This document shows, one piece after another, positions 44,829 to 55,167 of a stretch of DNA of 64,000 nucleotides (positions within the stretch are counted from its first letter, which is position 1; every line of letters starts with the position of its first letter). The notes under the pieces are model-generated. The model had not been told where the DNA came from. It worked only from the letters and a program-made list of their open reading frames with translations, and did no database searches. Source of the stretch: Mycobacterium sp. ACS4054 (GTDB lineage Bacteria > Actinomycetota > Actinomycetes > Mycobacteriales > Mycobacteriaceae); contig NZ_LZHV01000054.1 of NCBI RefSeq assembly GCF_001667275.1, positions 1 to 64,000 on the forward strand, given 5' to 3'. Both the position numbers and the translations under genes were made by a program.

Positions 44829-45995
44829 TCAGCTTACGGTGACGATCGGCGAACCGCTTGATGTTGTTTCAGGACCGTGATCGGTCCCCATCTCCGACGC
44901 CAGACGCATGGCCTCTTCGATGAGCGTCTCGACGATCTGCGCCTCGGGCACGGTCTTGATCACCTCGCCGCGAACGAAGATCTGCCCCTTGCCATTTCCG
45001 GACGCGACGCCCAGGTCGGCCTCGCGCGCCTCGCCCGGACCGTTCACCACGCAGCCCATCACGGCGACGCGCAGCGGCACGTCCATACCCTCCAGGCCGG
45101 CGGTGACCTCGTTGGCCAGGGTGTAGACGTCGACCTGCGCGCGACCGCAGGACGGGCAGGACACGATCTCGAGCCCGCGCGGCCGCAGGTTCAGCGACTC
45201 GAGAATCTGGATGCCGACCTTGACCTCTTCGACCGGCGGCGCGGACAGCGATACCCGGACGGTGTCGCCGATCCCCCGCGACAGCAACGCGCCGAAGGCC
45301 ACCGCGGACTTGATGGTGCCCTGGAACGCCGGGCCGGCCTCGGTCACGCCGAGGTGCAGCGGATAGTCGCACTGGGCGGCCAGCTGCTCGTAGGCGGCGA
45401 CCATCACGACGGGGTCGTTGTGCTTGACGCTGATCTTGATGTCGCCGAAGCCGTGCTCCTCGAACAGCGAGGCCTCCCACAGCGCGGATTCGACGAGCGC
45501 CTCGGGCGTGGCCTTGCCGTACTTCTCCATGAAGCGCTTGTCCAGCGAGCCGGCGTTGACGCCGATGCGGATCGGGATGCCCGCCGCGGCGGCCGCCTTG
45601 GCCACCTCGCCCACCCGGCCGTCGAACTCCTTGATGTTGCCGGGGTTCACCCGCACCGCCGCGCAGCCGGCGTCGATGGCCGCAAAGATGTACTTCGGCT
45701 GGAAGTGGATGTCGGCGATCACCGGGATGTTGCTGTGCTTGGCGATCTCGGAGAGCGCGTCGGCGTCCTCCTGGCGCGGGCACGCCACCCGGACGATGTC
45801 GCAGCCGGCGGCGGTCAGCTCGGCGATCTGCTGCAGGGTCGCGTTGACGTCGTGGGTTTTGGTGGTGCACATCGACTGCACCGAGATCGGATAGTCGCTG
45901 CCCACCCCGACGTCGCGGACCATGAGTTGGCGCGTCTTGCGCCGGGGGGCGAGCGTGGGCGCCGGAGCGTCCGGCATGCCCAGGCCAATGGTCAC
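44829..45995 (-). CDS. ispG: 4-hydroxy-3-methylbut-2-enyl diphosphate synthase (flavodoxin/ferredoxin type)
   Basis: The [4Fe-4S] enzyme for the sixth step of the MEP isoprenoid pathway. The TIM-barrel start [34 protein letters not shown] segment and [14 protein letters not shown] are typical. Cluster cysteines are in [14 protein letters not shown] and [19 protein letters not shown]. The 388-residue length matches mycobacterial GcpE. It is last in the leftward set dxr-rip1-ispG, so two MEP enzymes are co-transcribed around an intramembrane protease. Confidence 0.97.
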   Translation of the reverse strand: MTIGLGMPDAPAPTLAPRRKTRQLMVRDVGVGSDYPISVQSMCTTKTHDVNATLQQIAELTAAGCDIVRVACPRQEDADALSEIAKHSNIPVIADIHFQPKYIFAAIDAGCAAVRVNPGNIKEFDGRVGEVAKAAAAAGIPIRIGVNAGSLDKRFMEKYGKATPEALVESALWEASLFEEHGFGDIKISVKHNDPVVMVAAYEQLAAQCDYPLHLGVTEAGPAFQGTIKSAVAFGALLSRGIGDTVRVSLSAPPVEEVKVGIQILESLNLRPRGLEIVSCPSCGRAQVDVYTLANEVTAGLEGMDVPLRVAVMGCVVNGPGEAREADLGVASGNGKGQIFVRGEVIKTVPEAQIVETLIEEAMRLASEMGTDHGPETTSSGSPIVTVS

Positions 45996-46014
45996 TTTCG
46001 TTCCTTCACGTCGA

Positions 46015-47238
46015 TTACTGGAAGAGCCTGATGGGGTTGACCAGATCAGCGGTCACGGTCAGCAACATGTAGCCGACCACGAACACCAGCACCACGTAGG
46101 TGGCCGGCATCAGCTTGAGGTAGTTCACCGGTGCGGCCGCGACCTTGCCGCGGGCCGACCTGACCAGGTTGCGGATCTTTTCGAACACGGCGATGGCGAT
46201 GTGGCCGCCGTCGAACGGCAGCAGCGGCACCAGGTTGATCGCGCCCAGGATGAGGTTCAGCTGGGCCAGGAAGAACCAGAACGCCACCCACAGCCCATGG
46301 TCGACGGTGTCGCCGCCGATGATGCTGGCGCCCACCACGCTCATCGGGGTCTGCGGGTCGCGCTGCCCGCCGCCGATGGCGTGCACCAGGGCGCCGACCT
46401 TCGTCGGGATGGTGACCAGCGCCTTGCCGACCTCGCCGGTCAGGTCCCCCGCGAACGCGAGGGTGCCGGGCACCGCGGACAGGACGCCGTAGTGGGTGGG
46501 CGCGAGCTTGACCGCGGCGACGCCGATGGCGCCGACCGTCGCGGGCGCCGGCTGACCGCCCTGGGCGTTGGCGCCGTTGGTCACGAAGCGTTGGGTGGGC
46601 GTCACGTCGACGTAGGTGGTGATGGTGTTGCCGCCCCGCTCGACGACGACCGGAACGGTGCCGTGCAGCTTGCGGATCGCCGCGGCCATGTCCTCGAAGG
46701 TGGAGACCGGGGTGTCGCCGACCTTGACGACGACGTCGCCGGCGCGGATCCCGGCCAGCGCGGCCGGGCCGGGGCCGGTGCAGTCCGCGATCTTGCCGGG
46801 CGCCACTTCCGGTGCGACGCAAGCGGTTTCACCAATCACCGCCCGGGTCGGCGGGTGCAGGTTCGGCAGCCCCCAGACCAGTGCGATGCCATAGATCAGG
46901 ACCAGGCAGATGACGAAGTTCATGGCCGGACCGGCGAACAGCACCGCGACGCGCTTCCAGACGTCCTGCTTGAACATGGCCCGTTCGGTTTCGTCGGGGG
47001 CCAGCTCCTCCACCGAGGTCATCCCGGCGATGTCGCAGAAGCCGCCCAACGGCACGGCCTTGAGGCCGTACTCGGTCTCCCCACGCCGCGTCGACCACAG
47101 CGTGGGCCCGAACCCGACGAAATAGCGGCGGACCTTCATGCCGGTGGCGCGGGCGACCCACATGTGGCCGCACTCGTGTAGCGCCACCGAGATCAGGATG
47201 GCGAGGGCGAACAGCACAATGCCGATAACGAACATCAT
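46015..47238 (-). CDS. rip1: Site-2-protease-type intramembrane metalloprotease Rip1
   Basis: A zinc protease that cleaves membrane-bound anti-sigma factors and helps control envelope composition. The zinc site is [15 protein letters not shown] in the first helix, with the second metal motif in [20 protein letters not shown] domain spans about residues 120-210 ([20 protein letters not shown]). At least four membrane helices are visible. The [10 protein letters not shown] start at 47238 matches the M. tuberculosis protein; a GTG at 47262 overlapping the dxr stop would add eight residues and cannot be excluded. Confidence 0.95.
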   Translation of the reverse strand: MMFVIGIVLFALAILISVALHECGHMWVARATGMKVRRYFVGFGPTLWSTRRGETEYGLKAVPLGGFCDIAGMTSVEELAPDETERAMFKQDVWKRVAVLFAGPAMNFVICLVLIYGIALVWGLPNLHPPTRAVIGETACVAPEVAPGKIADCTGPGPAALAGIRAGDVVVKVGDTPVSTFEDMAAAIRKLHGTVPVVVERGGNTITTYVDVTPTQRFVTNGANAQGGQPAPATVGAIGVAAVKLAPTHYGVLSAVPGTLAFAGDLTGEVGKALVTIPTKVGALVHAIGGGQRDPQTPMSVVGASIIGGDTVDHGLWVAFWFFLAQLNLILGAINLVPLLPFDGGHIAIAVFEKIRNLVRSARGKVAAAPVNYLKLMPATYVVLVFVVGYMLLTVTADLVNPIRLFQ

Positions 47239-47258
47239 CTCCGACTGCAGGACCTTTC

Positions 47259-48464
47259 TCACACCATTCCGGAGGCGTTGACGGGGGCCTGGGTGGGCCG
47301 TGCGTGTGCGACTCGATCGATTCGGCGCCTGGCGTTTTCCCTAGCCCAGCGCTGCGCGTCTAGTACCTCATCCACGTTAGCGGGTGAAACCGCCCATTGG
47401 TCTGCGGCGTGCAGCACGTCGGCGATGGTTTTCACGATCTCGGGGAATCCCACCCGGCCCTCGAGGAACGCCGCCGCGGCTTCTTCGTTGGCCGCGTTGT
47501 ACACCGCGGTCATGCAGCCGCCGGTCTGGCCGGCGTAGCGGGCCAGCTCGACGGCGGGGAAAACCTCGCTGTCCAGCGGCTCGAAGTCCCAGCTAGCGGC
47601 GGTGCTGAAGTCGCAGGCCGCGGCCACCCCGGGCACCCGGGCCGGCCAGCCGAGCGCCAGCGAGATGGGCAACTTCATGTCCGGCGGGCTGGCCTGGGCG
47701 ATCGTCGAGCCGTCGACGAAGGTGACCATCGAATGAACAATCGACTGCGGGTGCACCACGACCTCGATGCGGTCGTACGGGATGCCGAACAGCAGGTGGG
47801 TTTCGATGAGCTCGAGGCCCTTGTTGACCAGCGAGGCCGAGTTCAGGGTGTTCATCGGGCCCATCGACCAGGTCGGGTGGGCGCCGGCCTGTTCGGGGGT
47901 GACGCCCTCCAACTGCGCGGCGGTCCTGCCGCGAAACGGCCCCCCCGACGCGGTCAGCACCAGCTTGGCGACCTCGTCGGGAGCGCCGCCGCGCAGGCAC
48001 TGGGCCAGCGCGGAGTGCTCGGAGTCGACCGGCACGATCTGGCCCGGTCGCGCCGCCTGCACAACCAGCGGTCCGCCGGCGACCAGCGATTCCTTGTTGG
48101 CCAGCGCGAGCCGGGCGCCCGATTCCAGCGCGGCCAGCGTCGGCCGCAGGCCCAGCGCCCCCACCAGCGCGTTGAGGACGACGTCGGCCTCGGTGTCTTC
48201 GACCAGGCGGGTCACCGCGTCGGAACCGCGGTAGGGGACGTCGGCGATCTGTGCCGCGCGTTCGTCGGCGACGGCGATGTTGGTGACCCCGGTCTGCTCG
48301 CGCTGCCGCAGCAGGGTGCCCAGGTTCGCGCCCCCCGCGGCCAGGCCGACGACCTCGAAGCGGTCCGGATGGGCCGCTATCACCTCCAGCGCCTGGGTAC
48401 CGATCGAACCGGTGCTGCCCAGCACCAGCACGCGCAGGCGGCCCTCGGGTGTCGCGGTTGTCAC
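47259..48464 (-). CDS. dxr: 1-deoxy-D-xylulose 5-phosphate reductoisomerase
   Basis: NADPH-dependent second enzyme of the MEP pathway, the fosmidomycin target. The Rossmann motif is [18 protein letters not shown]; metal and substrate sites are [43 protein letters not shown] and [16 protein letters not shown]. The length is 401 residues from a GTG start. It is the first gene of the dxr-rip1-ispG set. CACAAT six bases before the start is a weak candidate leaderless -10. Confidence 0.97.
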   Translation of the reverse strand: MTTATPEGRLRVLVLGSTGSIGTQALEVIAAHPDRFEVVGLAAGGANLGTLLRQREQTGVTNIAVADERAAQIADVPYRGSDAVTRLVEDTEADVVLNALVGALGLRPTLAALESGARLALANKESLVAGGPLVVQAARPGQIVPVDSEHSALAQCLRGGAPDEVAKLVLTASGGPFRGRTAAQLEGVTPEQAGAHPTWSMGPMNTLNSASLVNKGLELIETHLLFGIPYDRIEVVVHPQSIVHSMVTFVDGSTIAQASPPDMKLPISLALGWPARVPGVAAACDFSTAASWDFEPLDSEVFPAVELARYAGQTGGCMTAVYNAANEEAAAAFLEGRVGFPEIVKTIADVLHAADQWAVSPANVDEVLDAQRWARENARRRIDRVAHARPTQAPVNASGMV

Positions 48465-48524
48465 TCACTCATTGTGCCCGCTCGGTCCCGCGACCGGTGT
48501 GCCAGAATCTCTCCTACCAGCCGA

Positions 48525-49652
48525 TCACGAAGGGGATTCACCGTGGCCAGTACCGAGGTGGAACAGTTCACCGGCGTCGACGCCGTCGAGGTGCCGTCGG
48601 CGAAGTGGGGTTGGAGCAGGATCAATCACCGCACCTGGCACATCACCGGCCTGGTCATCATCGTGTTCCTGCTGGCGATGCTGCGCGGCAACCACGTCGG
48701 CCACATCGAGAACTGGTTCCTGATCGGGTTCGCCACGCTGGTGCTGGTCGCCCTGGTCCGCGACCTGTGGGGCCGCCGGCGCGGCTGGATCAGGTAGCGC
48801 CGCCGCCCCGGCGCGGGTCCGGCGGTACCACGTGCCGCCGATGACGACGACCGTCAGCGCGACCGCGGCCAGCGCCCATGGCCACATCCCGTGTTGGTGC
48901 ACCCAGCCGGCCAGCGTCCCCTGTAGGCGCCCGGCCGCGGTGATCACCGCATCCCGCGGGTCGGCGTTCGCGCCCAGCAGGCGCACCTCGTAGGCGCCGT
49001 AATAGGCGACGTACAGGCCGACCAGCATCAGCACGGCGCCACCGATCCGGTCGACGAACGGCAGGACGCGCCGCAGGCGGTCGGCCATCGCCGAGCTCGC
49101 GGTCGCCGCGGCGACGGCGAGGACGCCGACGACCGAGGTCAGTCCCCCGATGTAGGCGAGGTAGATCGCCACCGCCGTGACGATCGACCCGCCCCGCAGG
49201 CCCGCCGCCGTGACCGCCAGAAACGGGCCGACGGTGCACGACAGCGAGGCGATCGCGTAGCTGACGCCGTAGGAGTACATGGAGCTCAGGCGGACCGTGG
49301 GCGCCCAGCGATCCACCACCGGCCGCGGGGTGAGCGCCGCCAGCCCGCGGCCCGACAGCAGCCACCCGCCCAGCGCGACGAGCGCGACGCCGACGATGAC
49401 CGTGGCGTACGGCACGTATCGCTGGACCGCGCCGGCGGCCGAGACGGTCAGCGTGCCGAACAGGCCGAAGACCGTCAGGAAGCCGAGCGCCATGACCGCG
49501 GTGGCCGCCAGGGCCCGCCCGGCCGCGGCCACCCCCGTCCGCGGCCCGCGCACCACCAGCAGGAGGTAGGCGGGCAGCATGGCAAACCCGCACGGGTTCA
49601 GGGCCGCCACCAGCCCGGCCGCGAAGGCCAGGCCGATGAGACCCCGATCCAT
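48525..49652 (-). CDS. ccdA: CcdA-type membrane thiol transporter with antisense-overlap extension
   Basis: An integral membrane protein that carries reducing power from cytosolic thioredoxin to exported thiol proteins (Rv2877c-like). The conserved cysteines are in GLVAALNPCGFAMLPAYLLL and ASLSCTVGPFLAV, and six or more helices follow the family pattern up to about residue 285 (TVVVIGGTWYRRTRAG). The frame then continues for about 90 residues of hydrophilic sequence, running through the whole DUF2631 gene on the other strand, before a stop at 48525. Homologues I recall end near residue 287, so the tail may be a lost stop. It overlaps the upstream mpt53-like gene by one base (TGATG). Confidence 0.85.
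   Translation of the reverse strand: MDRGLIGLAFAAGLVAALNPCGFAMLPAYLLLVVRGPRTGVAAAGRALAATAVMALGFLTVFGLFGTLTVSAAGAVQRYVPYATVIVGVALVALGGWLLSGRGLAALTPRPVVDRWAPTVRLSSMYSYGVSYAIASLSCTVGPFLAVTAAGLRGGSIVTAVAIYLAYIGGLTSVVGVLAVAAATASSAMADRLRRVLPFVDRIGGAVLMLVGLYVAYYGAYEVRLLGANADPRDAVITAAGRLQGTLAGWVHQHGMWPWALAAVALTVVVIGGTWYRRTRAGAAALPDPAAPAAPQVADQGDQHQRGEPDQEPVLDVADVVAAQHRQQEHDDDQAGDVPGAVIDPAPTPLRRRHLDGVDAGELFHLGTGHGESPS
48543..48797 (+). CDS. DUF2631 small membrane protein (Rv2876-like)
   Basis: An 84-residue membrane protein. The GTG at 48543 follows an AAGGGGA ribosome binding site. The start VASTEVEQFTGVDAVEVPSA and KWGWSRINHRTWH are typical of DUF2631, followed by two short hydrophobic helices (ITGLVIIVFLLAML and WFLIGFATLVLVALV). 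The function is unknown. Its entire length is antisense to the tail of the ccdA frame. Confidence 0.82.
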   Translation: MASTEVEQFTGVDAVEVPSAKWGWSRINHRTWHITGLVIIVFLLAMLRGNHVGHIENWFLIGFATLVLVALVRDLWGRRRGWIR

Positions 49653-50161
49653 CAGGACCTCAGCGCGGCGACCCGGTCAGACAACTCCTGCTGCGGCATC
49701 GCCGAGGTCGGATTGTTCACGAACGTCGAGCTGCCGTCCGCGCGGTAGAACACGTAGGCGGGCTGCCAGGGGACGTTGTACCGGGCCCAGATCGCGCCGT
49801 CGGTGTCGTTGAGGTTGGTGAAGTTCAGGTTGTACTTGGCGACGAAGTTCTGCATTGCCGCGACGTCCGAGTGGGCCGCGACGCCCACGAACGTGACGCC
49901 GGGATTGGCCGCGGCCACCTGGCTCACGCCCGGCGCCTCGGCGTTGCAGAACGGGCACCACGGCGTCCAGAACCACAACACCGCGGGCTTGCCCTGCAGG
50001 CTGGCGCCGTTGAACGGCGCACCGCTCAGGGTCGTGCCCGTGAATTGCAGACGGTCGTCGGCGGCGGCGGAGCGCGGCGCGTCGCCGAGCCCGAATATCA
50101 AGGCGGCGGCGAAAAGCGCCGCGGCCACAAGCCGGAGTGGGGTCAGGAACCGAACAATCAT
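49652..50161 (-). CDS. mpt53: Secreted thioredoxin-like disulfide oxidoreductase (MPT53/DsbE type)
   Basis: An exported thioredoxin-fold protein, 169 residues. The signal peptide is FLTPLRLVAAALFAAALIFG with a likely cut after SAAA. The active site is WTPWCPFCNAEA (CxxC), and VPWQPAYVFYRADG contains the cis-Pro. M. tuberculosis MPT53 is an oxidant that forms disulfides in exported proteins. It overlaps ccdA, which could supply electrons to it or to related thiol proteins. Confidence 0.94.
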   Translation of the reverse strand: MIVRFLTPLRLVAAALFAAALIFGLGDAPRSAAADDRLQFTGTTLSGAPFNGASLQGKPAVLWFWTPWCPFCNAEAPGVSQVAAANPGVTFVGVAAHSDVAAMQNFVAKYNLNFTNLNDTDGAIWARYNVPWQPAYVFYRADGSSTFVNNPTSAMPQQELSDRVAALRS

Positions 50162-50217
50162 GGCGTCACCTCGTTTGCTGGTCTATGCCTGTTAGACGTG
50201 GGGGACGCCGTCCCGGT

Positions 50218-51351
50218 TCAGCTCTCGGCGGCCAGTTGCCGGCCTTCGGCGGCCAGCTGTCGGCCTTCGGCGGCCAGCTGTCCGCAGGCGGCACTGATCT
50301 CGCGCCCGCGGGTGTCCCGCACTGTGCATGAGACGCCCTGCGCCCGCACCCGCCGCACGAACTCCCGCTCCACCGGCTTGGGGCTGGCGTCCCACGCGCT
50401 GCCGGGGGTCGGGTTGAGCGGAATCAGGTTCACGTGCACCAGCGGGCCGAGTGCCCGGTGCAGCCGTTTGCCCAGCAGGTCGGCCCGCCACGGCTGGTCG
50501 TTGACGTCGCGGATCAACGCGTACTCCACCGAAACCCGGCGGCCCGTGACGTCGGCGTAGTAGCGGGCGGCGTCGAGCGCCTCGGCGATCTTCCATCGGT
50601 TGTTGACCGGCACGAGGGTGTCGCGCAGTTCGTCGTCGGGCGCGTGCAACGACAGCGCCAGCGTCACCCCGAGCCGTTCGTCGGCGAGTTTGCGGATGGC
50701 CGGCGCCAGGCCGACCGTCGAGACGGTGACCGAGCGGGCCGAGATGCCGAAGCCGTGCGGCGGCGGTTCGGTGATGCCCCGCACCGCGGCCAGCACCCGG
50801 GCGTAGTTGGCCAGCGGCTCCCCCATGCCCATGAACACGACGTTGGACAGCCGATCGCCGAAGTCGTCGCGCAGGGCGACGGCCGCGGACCGGACCTGCT
50901 CCAGGATCTCCGCGGTGGACAGGTTGCGGGTCAGCCCGCCCTGCCCGGTCGCGCAGAACGGGCAGGCCATGCCGCAGCCGGCCTGCGACGAGATGCACAC
51001 GGTGTTGCGCTGCGGGTAGCGCATCAGCACCGACTCGAACGTCGTCCCATCGGTGCCGCGCCACAACGTCTTTCGGGTCTCGCCCGCGTCGCACGTCACC
51101 TCGGCGGCCGACGTGAGCAGGCGCGGGAACATCGCCTCGGCGATCCGGTCGCGCACGGCCGCCGGCAGGTCGGTCATCTCGCGCGGATCGGCGATCAGCC
51201 GGCCGTAGTACTGATGCGCGAGCTGCTTGGCGCGGAACGCGGGCAGGCCCAGCTCGGCGACGGCCGACGCACGGCCGGCGGCGTCGAGGTCGGCCAGGTG
51301 CCGCGGCGGCCTGCTGGGGCGGGGTTCGGTGAAGACCAGTTGCTGGACCAT
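50218..51351 (-). CDS. rlmN: Dual-specificity 23S rRNA/tRNA adenine methyltransferase RlmN
   Basis: A radical SAM enzyme methylating C2 of A2503 in 23S rRNA and A37 in some tRNAs. The radical SAM motif is [20 protein letters not shown] (CxxxCxxC), followed by [18 protein letters not shown]. The methyl-carrying cysteine is in [13 protein letters not shown] near the C-terminus. The ATG at 51351 gives 377 residues. The last 20 residues are extended by a three-copy GRQLAAE-like repeat that comes from a 21-bp DNA repeat. Confidence 0.95.
   Translation of the reverse strand: MVQQLVFTEPRPSRPPRHLADLDAAGRASAVAELGLPAFRAKQLAHQYYGRLIADPREMTDLPAAVRDRIAEAMFPRLLTSAAEVTCDAGETRKTLWRGTDGTTFESVLMRYPQRNTVCISSQAGCGMACPFCATGQGGLTRNLSTAEILEQVRSAAVALRDDFGDRLSNVVFMGMGEPLANYARVLAAVRGITEPPPHGFGISARSVTVSTVGLAPAIRKLADERLGVTLALSLHAPDDELRDTLVPVNNRWKIAEALDAARYYADVTGRRVSVEYALIRDVNDQPWRADLLGKRLHRALGPLVHVNLIPLNPTPGSAWDASPKPVEREFVRRVRAQGVSCTVRDTRGREISAACGQLAAEGRQLAAEGRQLAAES
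50226..50282. repeat. 21-bp tandem repeat in the 3' end of rlmN
   Basis: CGGCGGCCAGCTGTCGGCCT-type units start at 50226, 50247 and 50268; the third is partial (15 bases). The first and second copies differ at two positions. The unit length of 21 keeps the rlmN frame and adds QLAAEGR repeats to its end. Such minisatellites often vary in copy number between strains. Confidence 0.85.
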
Positions 51352-51392
51352 GACCCGTCCAGTATCGGCCACCTCGGGGCTGCCCGGAAAAC

Positions 51393-52316
51393 CTAGGAAA
51401 GAAGCGTCAGGACGATCCACGCGGCGACCGCCGACGGGAGCACGCCGTCGAGCCGGTCCATCAGGCCGCCGTGGCCGGGCAGCAGCCGGCCCATGTCCTT
51501 GATGCCCAGGTCGCGCTTGATCTGTGACTCGACCAGATCCCCCAGCGTGCAGGTGAGGACCAGCACGACACCCAGCAGCGCGCCGATCCAGGGCGGTTTG
51601 CCCGCCAGGAACGTCGCGGTCAGGATCGCCGCGGTGATGCCGAAGAAGAGCGAACCGGCGAACCCCTCCCAGGATTTCTTCGGGCTGATCGCCGGAACCA
51701 TCGGGTGCTTGCCGAGCAGCACGCCCACCGCGTAGCCGCCCACGTCGGAGGCGACGACGGTAACCATCAGGCAAAAGACCCGGCCCGCGCCGTCCTGCGG
51801 GTAGACCAGCAGGACGCCGAACGAGGCGAACAGCGGCACCCAGGCGGCCAGGAACACGGTCGCGGAGGCGTCGCGCAGGTAGTTGGCCGACGGCGACCCG
51901 GCGAACGGCTCGGGCCGTTTGCGGTTGTCCTGCATGAACAGCCGCCAGACGTTGCAGACCACCACGGTGGCGCCGAAACCGCCTAGGGCGCCGGCGGCGT
52001 GGTACGGCCACGTCAGCCAGACGGTGGCCTGACCGCCGATCAGCAGCGGGACCAGCGGGATGACGTAGCCGGCCTCGCGCAGGCGCCGCACCACCTCGTG
52101 GGTGGCGACCGGGATGGCGATCGCGACGATGGCCACCCAGAAGCGCGGCGCGAACACCAGCGTCACGATGAGGACGCCGCCGATGCCGGCGCCCACGGCG
52201 ATGGCGGCGCGCAGGTCGCGTCCCGCCCGGGACGTCTTCTCGGCCGGCGGCGAGGTGGTTTCCTCGGCCTCAGGCGCCGGCTCGTCGGGCGGGCTGGCTG
52301 CGCCGGTGGTTGCCAC
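51393..52316 (-). CDS. cdsA: Phosphatidate cytidylyltransferase
   Basis: Makes CDP-diacylglycerol, the precursor of cardiolipin, PE and PI-based lipids including PIMs. The C-terminal signature is [20 protein letters not shown] followed by [15 protein letters not shown], with the catalytic Asp/Lys region intact. The 307 residues have a hydrophilic acidic start of about 30 residues and then seven or more membrane helices. A GTG start is used. It is in line with frr and pyrH. Confidence 0.96.
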   Translation of the reverse strand: MATTGAASPPDEPAPEAEETTSPPAEKTSRAGRDLRAAIAVGAGIGGVLIVTLVFAPRFWVAIVAIAIPVATHEVVRRLREAGYVIPLVPLLIGGQATVWLTWPYHAAGALGGFGATVVVCNVWRLFMQDNRKRPEPFAGSPSANYLRDASATVFLAAWVPLFASFGVLLVYPQDGAGRVFCLMVTVVASDVGGYAVGVLLGKHPMVPAISPKKSWEGFAGSLFFGITAAILTATFLAGKPPWIGALLGVVLVLTCTLGDLVESQIKRDLGIKDMGRLLPGHGGLMDRLDGVLPSAVAAWIVLTLLS

Positions 52317-52347
52317 GGACCTGGGTGAACTCAGCTACTGGGGGCCG

Positions 52348-52905
52348 CTAGACCTCCAGCAGCTCGCCTTCTTTGTGCTTGACCAGGTCTTCGATCTGGG
52401 TGATGTACTGGTGGGTGGTCTTGTCGAGGTCCTTCTCCGCCCGACCGACCTCGTCCTCGCCCGCCTCGCCATCCTTGCGGATGCGGTGCAGCTCCTCCAT
52501 CGCCTTGCGGCGGATGTTGCGCACCGAAACCTTGGCGTCCTCGCCCTTGCCCTTGGCCTGCTTGACCAGCTCGCGGCGTCGTTCCTCGGTGAGCTGCGGC
52601 ACGGCCACCCGGATCAGGGTGCCGTCGTTGGTGGGGTTGACGCCAAGATCGGAGTTGCGGATCGCCGTTTCGATGGCGCCCAGCTGGCTGGCCTCGTAGG
52701 GCTTGATGACGACAAGCCGCGCCTCGGGCACGTTGATGCTGGCCAGCTGCGTGATGGGGGTGGTGGCGCCGTAGTAGTCGATGGCGATCCGGGAGAACAT
52801 GCCCGGGTTGGCGCGGCCGGTCCGAATGGTTGACAAGTCGTCACGGGCCACCGCTACGGCCTTCTCCATTTTCTCTTCAGCGTCGAAGAGAGCCTCGTCA
52901 ATCAT
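52348..52905 (-). CDS. frr: Ribosome recycling factor
   Basis: Splits post-termination ribosomes together with EF-G. The 185 residues start [20 protein letters not shown] and include [40 protein letters not shown] and [15 protein letters not shown], all family hallmarks. ATG 52905 is preceded by GGGAAG; upstream in-frame sequence is not family-like. It is 16 bases after pyrH, as in most actinobacteria. Confidence 0.97.
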   Translation of the reverse strand: MIDEALFDAEEKMEKAVAVARDDLSTIRTGRANPGMFSRIAIDYYGATTPITQLASINVPEARLVVIKPYEASQLGAIETAIRNSDLGVNPTNDGTLIRVAVPQLTEERRRELVKQAKGKGEDAKVSVRNIRRKAMEELHRIRKDGEAGEDEVGRAEKDLDKTTHQYITQIEDLVKHKEGELLEV

Positions 52906-52921
52906 TTCTTCGCACTTCCCC

Positions 52922-53692
52922 TCAGGTGGTGACCAGTGTCCCGATTTTCTCACCGGCGACCGCGCGGGCGATATTGCCATTGGTCAGCAGGTTGAACACC
53001 AGGATCGGCATGCCATTGTCCATGCACAGGCTGAACGCCGTGGCATCGGCCACTCGCAGCCCCCGGTCGATCACCTCGCGGTGACTGATCGCGGCGATCA
53101 GCTCGGCCTGCGGATTCACCCGCGGGTCCGCCGAGAACACCCCGTCCACCGCCTTGGCCATCAGGACCACCTCCGCGCCGATCTCCAGCGCCCGCTGCGC
53201 GGCCGTGGTGTCGGTGGAGAAGTACGGCAGCCCCATGCCGGCCCCGAAGATCACCACCCTGCCCTTCTCCAGGTGGCGAACGGCCCGCAGCGGTAGGTAG
53301 GGCTCGGCGACCTGACCCATGGTGATCGCGGTCTGCACGCGCGTGACGATGCCTTCCTTTTCCAGAAAGTCCTGCAGCGCCAGGCTGTTCATCACGGTGC
53401 CGAGCATGCCCATGTAGTCCGAACGGGTGCGTTCCATGCCGCGCTGCTGCAGCTGCGCGCCGCGGAAGAAGTTGCCGCCGCCGATGACGACCGCGACCTG
53501 AACACCGTCGCGGACCACCTCGGCGATCTGGCGGGCCACCCGCGCCACGACGTCGGGATCCAGCCCGACCTGGCCGCCGCCGAACATTTCGCCGCCCAGC
53601 TTCAGCAAGACCCTGGAGTACTTGGGCCGCGTTCGCGGCTGCCCGGCAACTGATCCATTCTCCGGCGCCGTGGGCTCCCTGGACTCCGTCAT
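52922..53692 (-). CDS. pyrH: UMP kinase
   Basis: Phosphorylates UMP to UDP; a hexameric amino-acid-kinase-fold enzyme. The 256 residues have a variable N-terminal tail of about 24 residues and then [60 protein letters not shown] and [20 protein letters not shown]. The C-terminus [12 protein letters not shown] is normal. It heads the leftward pyrH-frr-cdsA set. Confidence 0.96.
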   Translation of the reverse strand: MTESREPTAPENGSVAGQPRTRPKYSRVLLKLGGEMFGGGQVGLDPDVVARVARQIAEVVRDGVQVAVVIGGGNFFRGAQLQQRGMERTRSDYMGMLGTVMNSLALQDFLEKEGIVTRVQTAITMGQVAEPYLPLRAVRHLEKGRVVIFGAGMGLPYFSTDTTAAQRALEIGAEVVLMAKAVDGVFSADPRVNPQAELIAAISHREVIDRGLRVADATAFSLCMDNGMPILVFNLLTNGNIARAVAGEKIGTLVTT

Positions 53693-54029
53693 CAGGCTCC
53701 TCGCATGAGAGTGCCATCCCGGCGTGAGCTCATCCGGAACGGCATTTCACATCCTGCCTCATCGCAGCACAACGCGGTGCCGGTGGGGTGCGTTATGCGC
53801 AGAGTTGGCGATCCCGGCGGCTTTTCGCGGCTATCGGCGCAGGTGACACCGGCGGCGGACCCTCGTCGGACCACGGATGTTTGAGCGATGGGCGACTGGG
53901 GGAATCCGCAGCATCGCGGTGGGAATTTTCGGTCTTGAGAAACAAGGGCCGGCCTCGCCGTAGGACCGGACCGGCCGCGTGGCGGCCGGCGGATCGCTCA
54001 AAAGTACGCCTACTAGGAGGAACTGATCC
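53693..54029. other. Intergenic gap between pyrH and the CsbD gene; no gene seen
   Basis: This 337-base divergent region carries the upstream control sequences of pyrH (leftward) and the CsbD gene (rightward). I see a strong AGGAGGA ribosome binding site for the latter at its right end. No convincing gene, RNA or clear promoter stands out. Confidence 0.5.
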
Positions 54030-54266
54030 ATGGCGGACAACAACTCGGGACCTGCTGAAGCCGTCAAGGGCGTCGTCGAGGACGTCAAGGGCAAGGCGAA
54101 GGAGGCCGTTGGCGCGGTGGCGGGTCGTGACGACCTCACCCGCGAGGGCCAGGCCCAGCAGGACAAGGCGGAAGCACAGCGCGACGCGGCGAAGAAGGAA
54201 GCCGAGGCCGAGGCGGCGCGAGGCGGCGCCGAGGCGGCTGAGGAGCGCCAGAAGGCCAATCAGTAG
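54030..54266 (+). CDS. CsbD-like stress protein
   Basis: A 78-residue, highly charged helical protein of the CsbD type: AEAVKGVVEDVKGKAKEAVG followed by DDLTREGQAQQDKAEAQRDA. Such proteins are typically induced by the general stress response and stationary phase; their biochemical role is unclear. AGGAGGA lies six bases before the ATG, so expression may be high. A strong intrinsic terminator follows directly. Confidence 0.88.
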   Translation: MADNNSGPAEAVKGVVEDVKGKAKEAVGAVAGRDDLTREGQAQQDKAEAQRDAAKKEAEAEAARGGAEAAEERQKANQ

Positions 54267-54277
54267 CTTGCTGGGAG

Positions 54278-54322
54278 GATGGGCTCGGTCTGTGCACACG
54301 GACCGGGCCCATCGACCTTTTT
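54278..54322 (+). terminator. Intrinsic terminator of the CsbD gene
   Basis: A stem of about 17 pairs begins GATGGGCTCGGTC and closes with CGGACCGGGCCCATC, with two G-T pairs, then GACC and five T residues. It begins 12 bases after the CsbD stop. Confidence 0.8.
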
Positions 54323-54398
54323 GGGGGCTTTGCATAGTTTCCCGACGAGCGGGTATTCAGCGCTGCGCTGGCAGAACCACAGATTTCGGAGATGTCGT

Positions 54399-55145
54399 TT
54401 GGACGTGCTGTTGCTGACCGACGCGGACGACTTCGATCGCGTTCTGCCGCACCTGAATTCGTTCGTGCGGACCATGCGGCGCGCACCGCTCACCGGTGAC
54501 GGGCACGGGCCGGCCAATTGCGGGGACGTGGCGATAGTCGACGCTCGTGGCGACGCCGAGGCGGCCCAGACCGCGTGCCGTCGGCTGACGACGGACGCTC
54601 CCGCCACCGCGGTGGTGGCGGTGGTGGCACCGGCCGGCGACGTGGCCGTCGGCGAAGACTGGACCGTCGACGATGTCGTGGCCCCCGGCGCCGACGCGGA
54701 CGAGCTGCAGGAGCGGCTGGGGCGCGCTATCGCCCACCGGCGCAGCGCCGTCGACGGCAGCCTGAGATACGGGCCCTTGCTGTTGCACCCGACGAGTTTC
54801 ACCGGATCGCTGGAGGGCAAGGACCTGGGTCTGACGCTGACCGAGTTCAAGCTGCTGAGTTTCCTGGTGGAGCACGCCGGCCGGCCGTTCACCCGCACCC
54901 GCCTGATGCACGAGGCGTGGGGCTATGAGTGCAACGGCCGGGTCCGTTCCGTCGACGTTCACGTCCGGCGGCTGCGCGCCAAGCTCGGTGCCGAGCACCA
55001 GTCGATGATCGGCACCGTCCGGGGCGTCGGTTACCAGGCGGCGACTCCCCCGCATTCGGAATGGATCGTCAGCGAGGCGGCGCCGACGCCGGCGGGGGCG
55101 ACGACTCAGCCGGCGCCCGAGCCGGGGTTGACACCCGCGAGTTGA
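54399..55145 (+). CDS. OmpR/PhoB-type winged-helix transcriptional regulator (Rv2884-like)
   Basis: A 248-residue regulator with a C-terminal winged helix: LTLTEFKLLSFLVEHAGRPF, TRTRLMHEAWGYE, VRSVDVHVRRLRAKLGAEH and IGTVRGVGYQA. The N-terminal part (LDVLLLTDADDFDRVLPHLN) looks like a receiver domain but lacks the usual DD...D...K phosphorylation pattern, so it may be phosphorylation-independent. TTG 54399 is chosen because GGAG lies seven bases before it; a GTG at 54405 is possible. No sensor kinase is nearby. Confidence 0.85.
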   Translation: MDVLLLTDADDFDRVLPHLNSFVRTMRRAPLTGDGHGPANCGDVAIVDARGDAEAAQTACRRLTTDAPATAVVAVVAPAGDVAVGEDWTVDDVVAPGADADELQERLGRAIAHRRSAVDGSLRYGPLLLHPTSFTGSLEGKDLGLTLTEFKLLSFLVEHAGRPFTRTRLMHEAWGYECNGRVRSVDVHVRRLRAKLGAEHQSMIGTVRGVGYQAATPPHSEWIVSEAAPTPAGATTQPAPEPGLTPAS

Positions 55146-55167
55146 TCTTCTTGTGGCAGTACGGCTT

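Noticed and set aside
48472..48508. TTGTGC/CAGAAT as the DUF2631 promoter
   Set aside because: The spacing of about 25 bases is too long.
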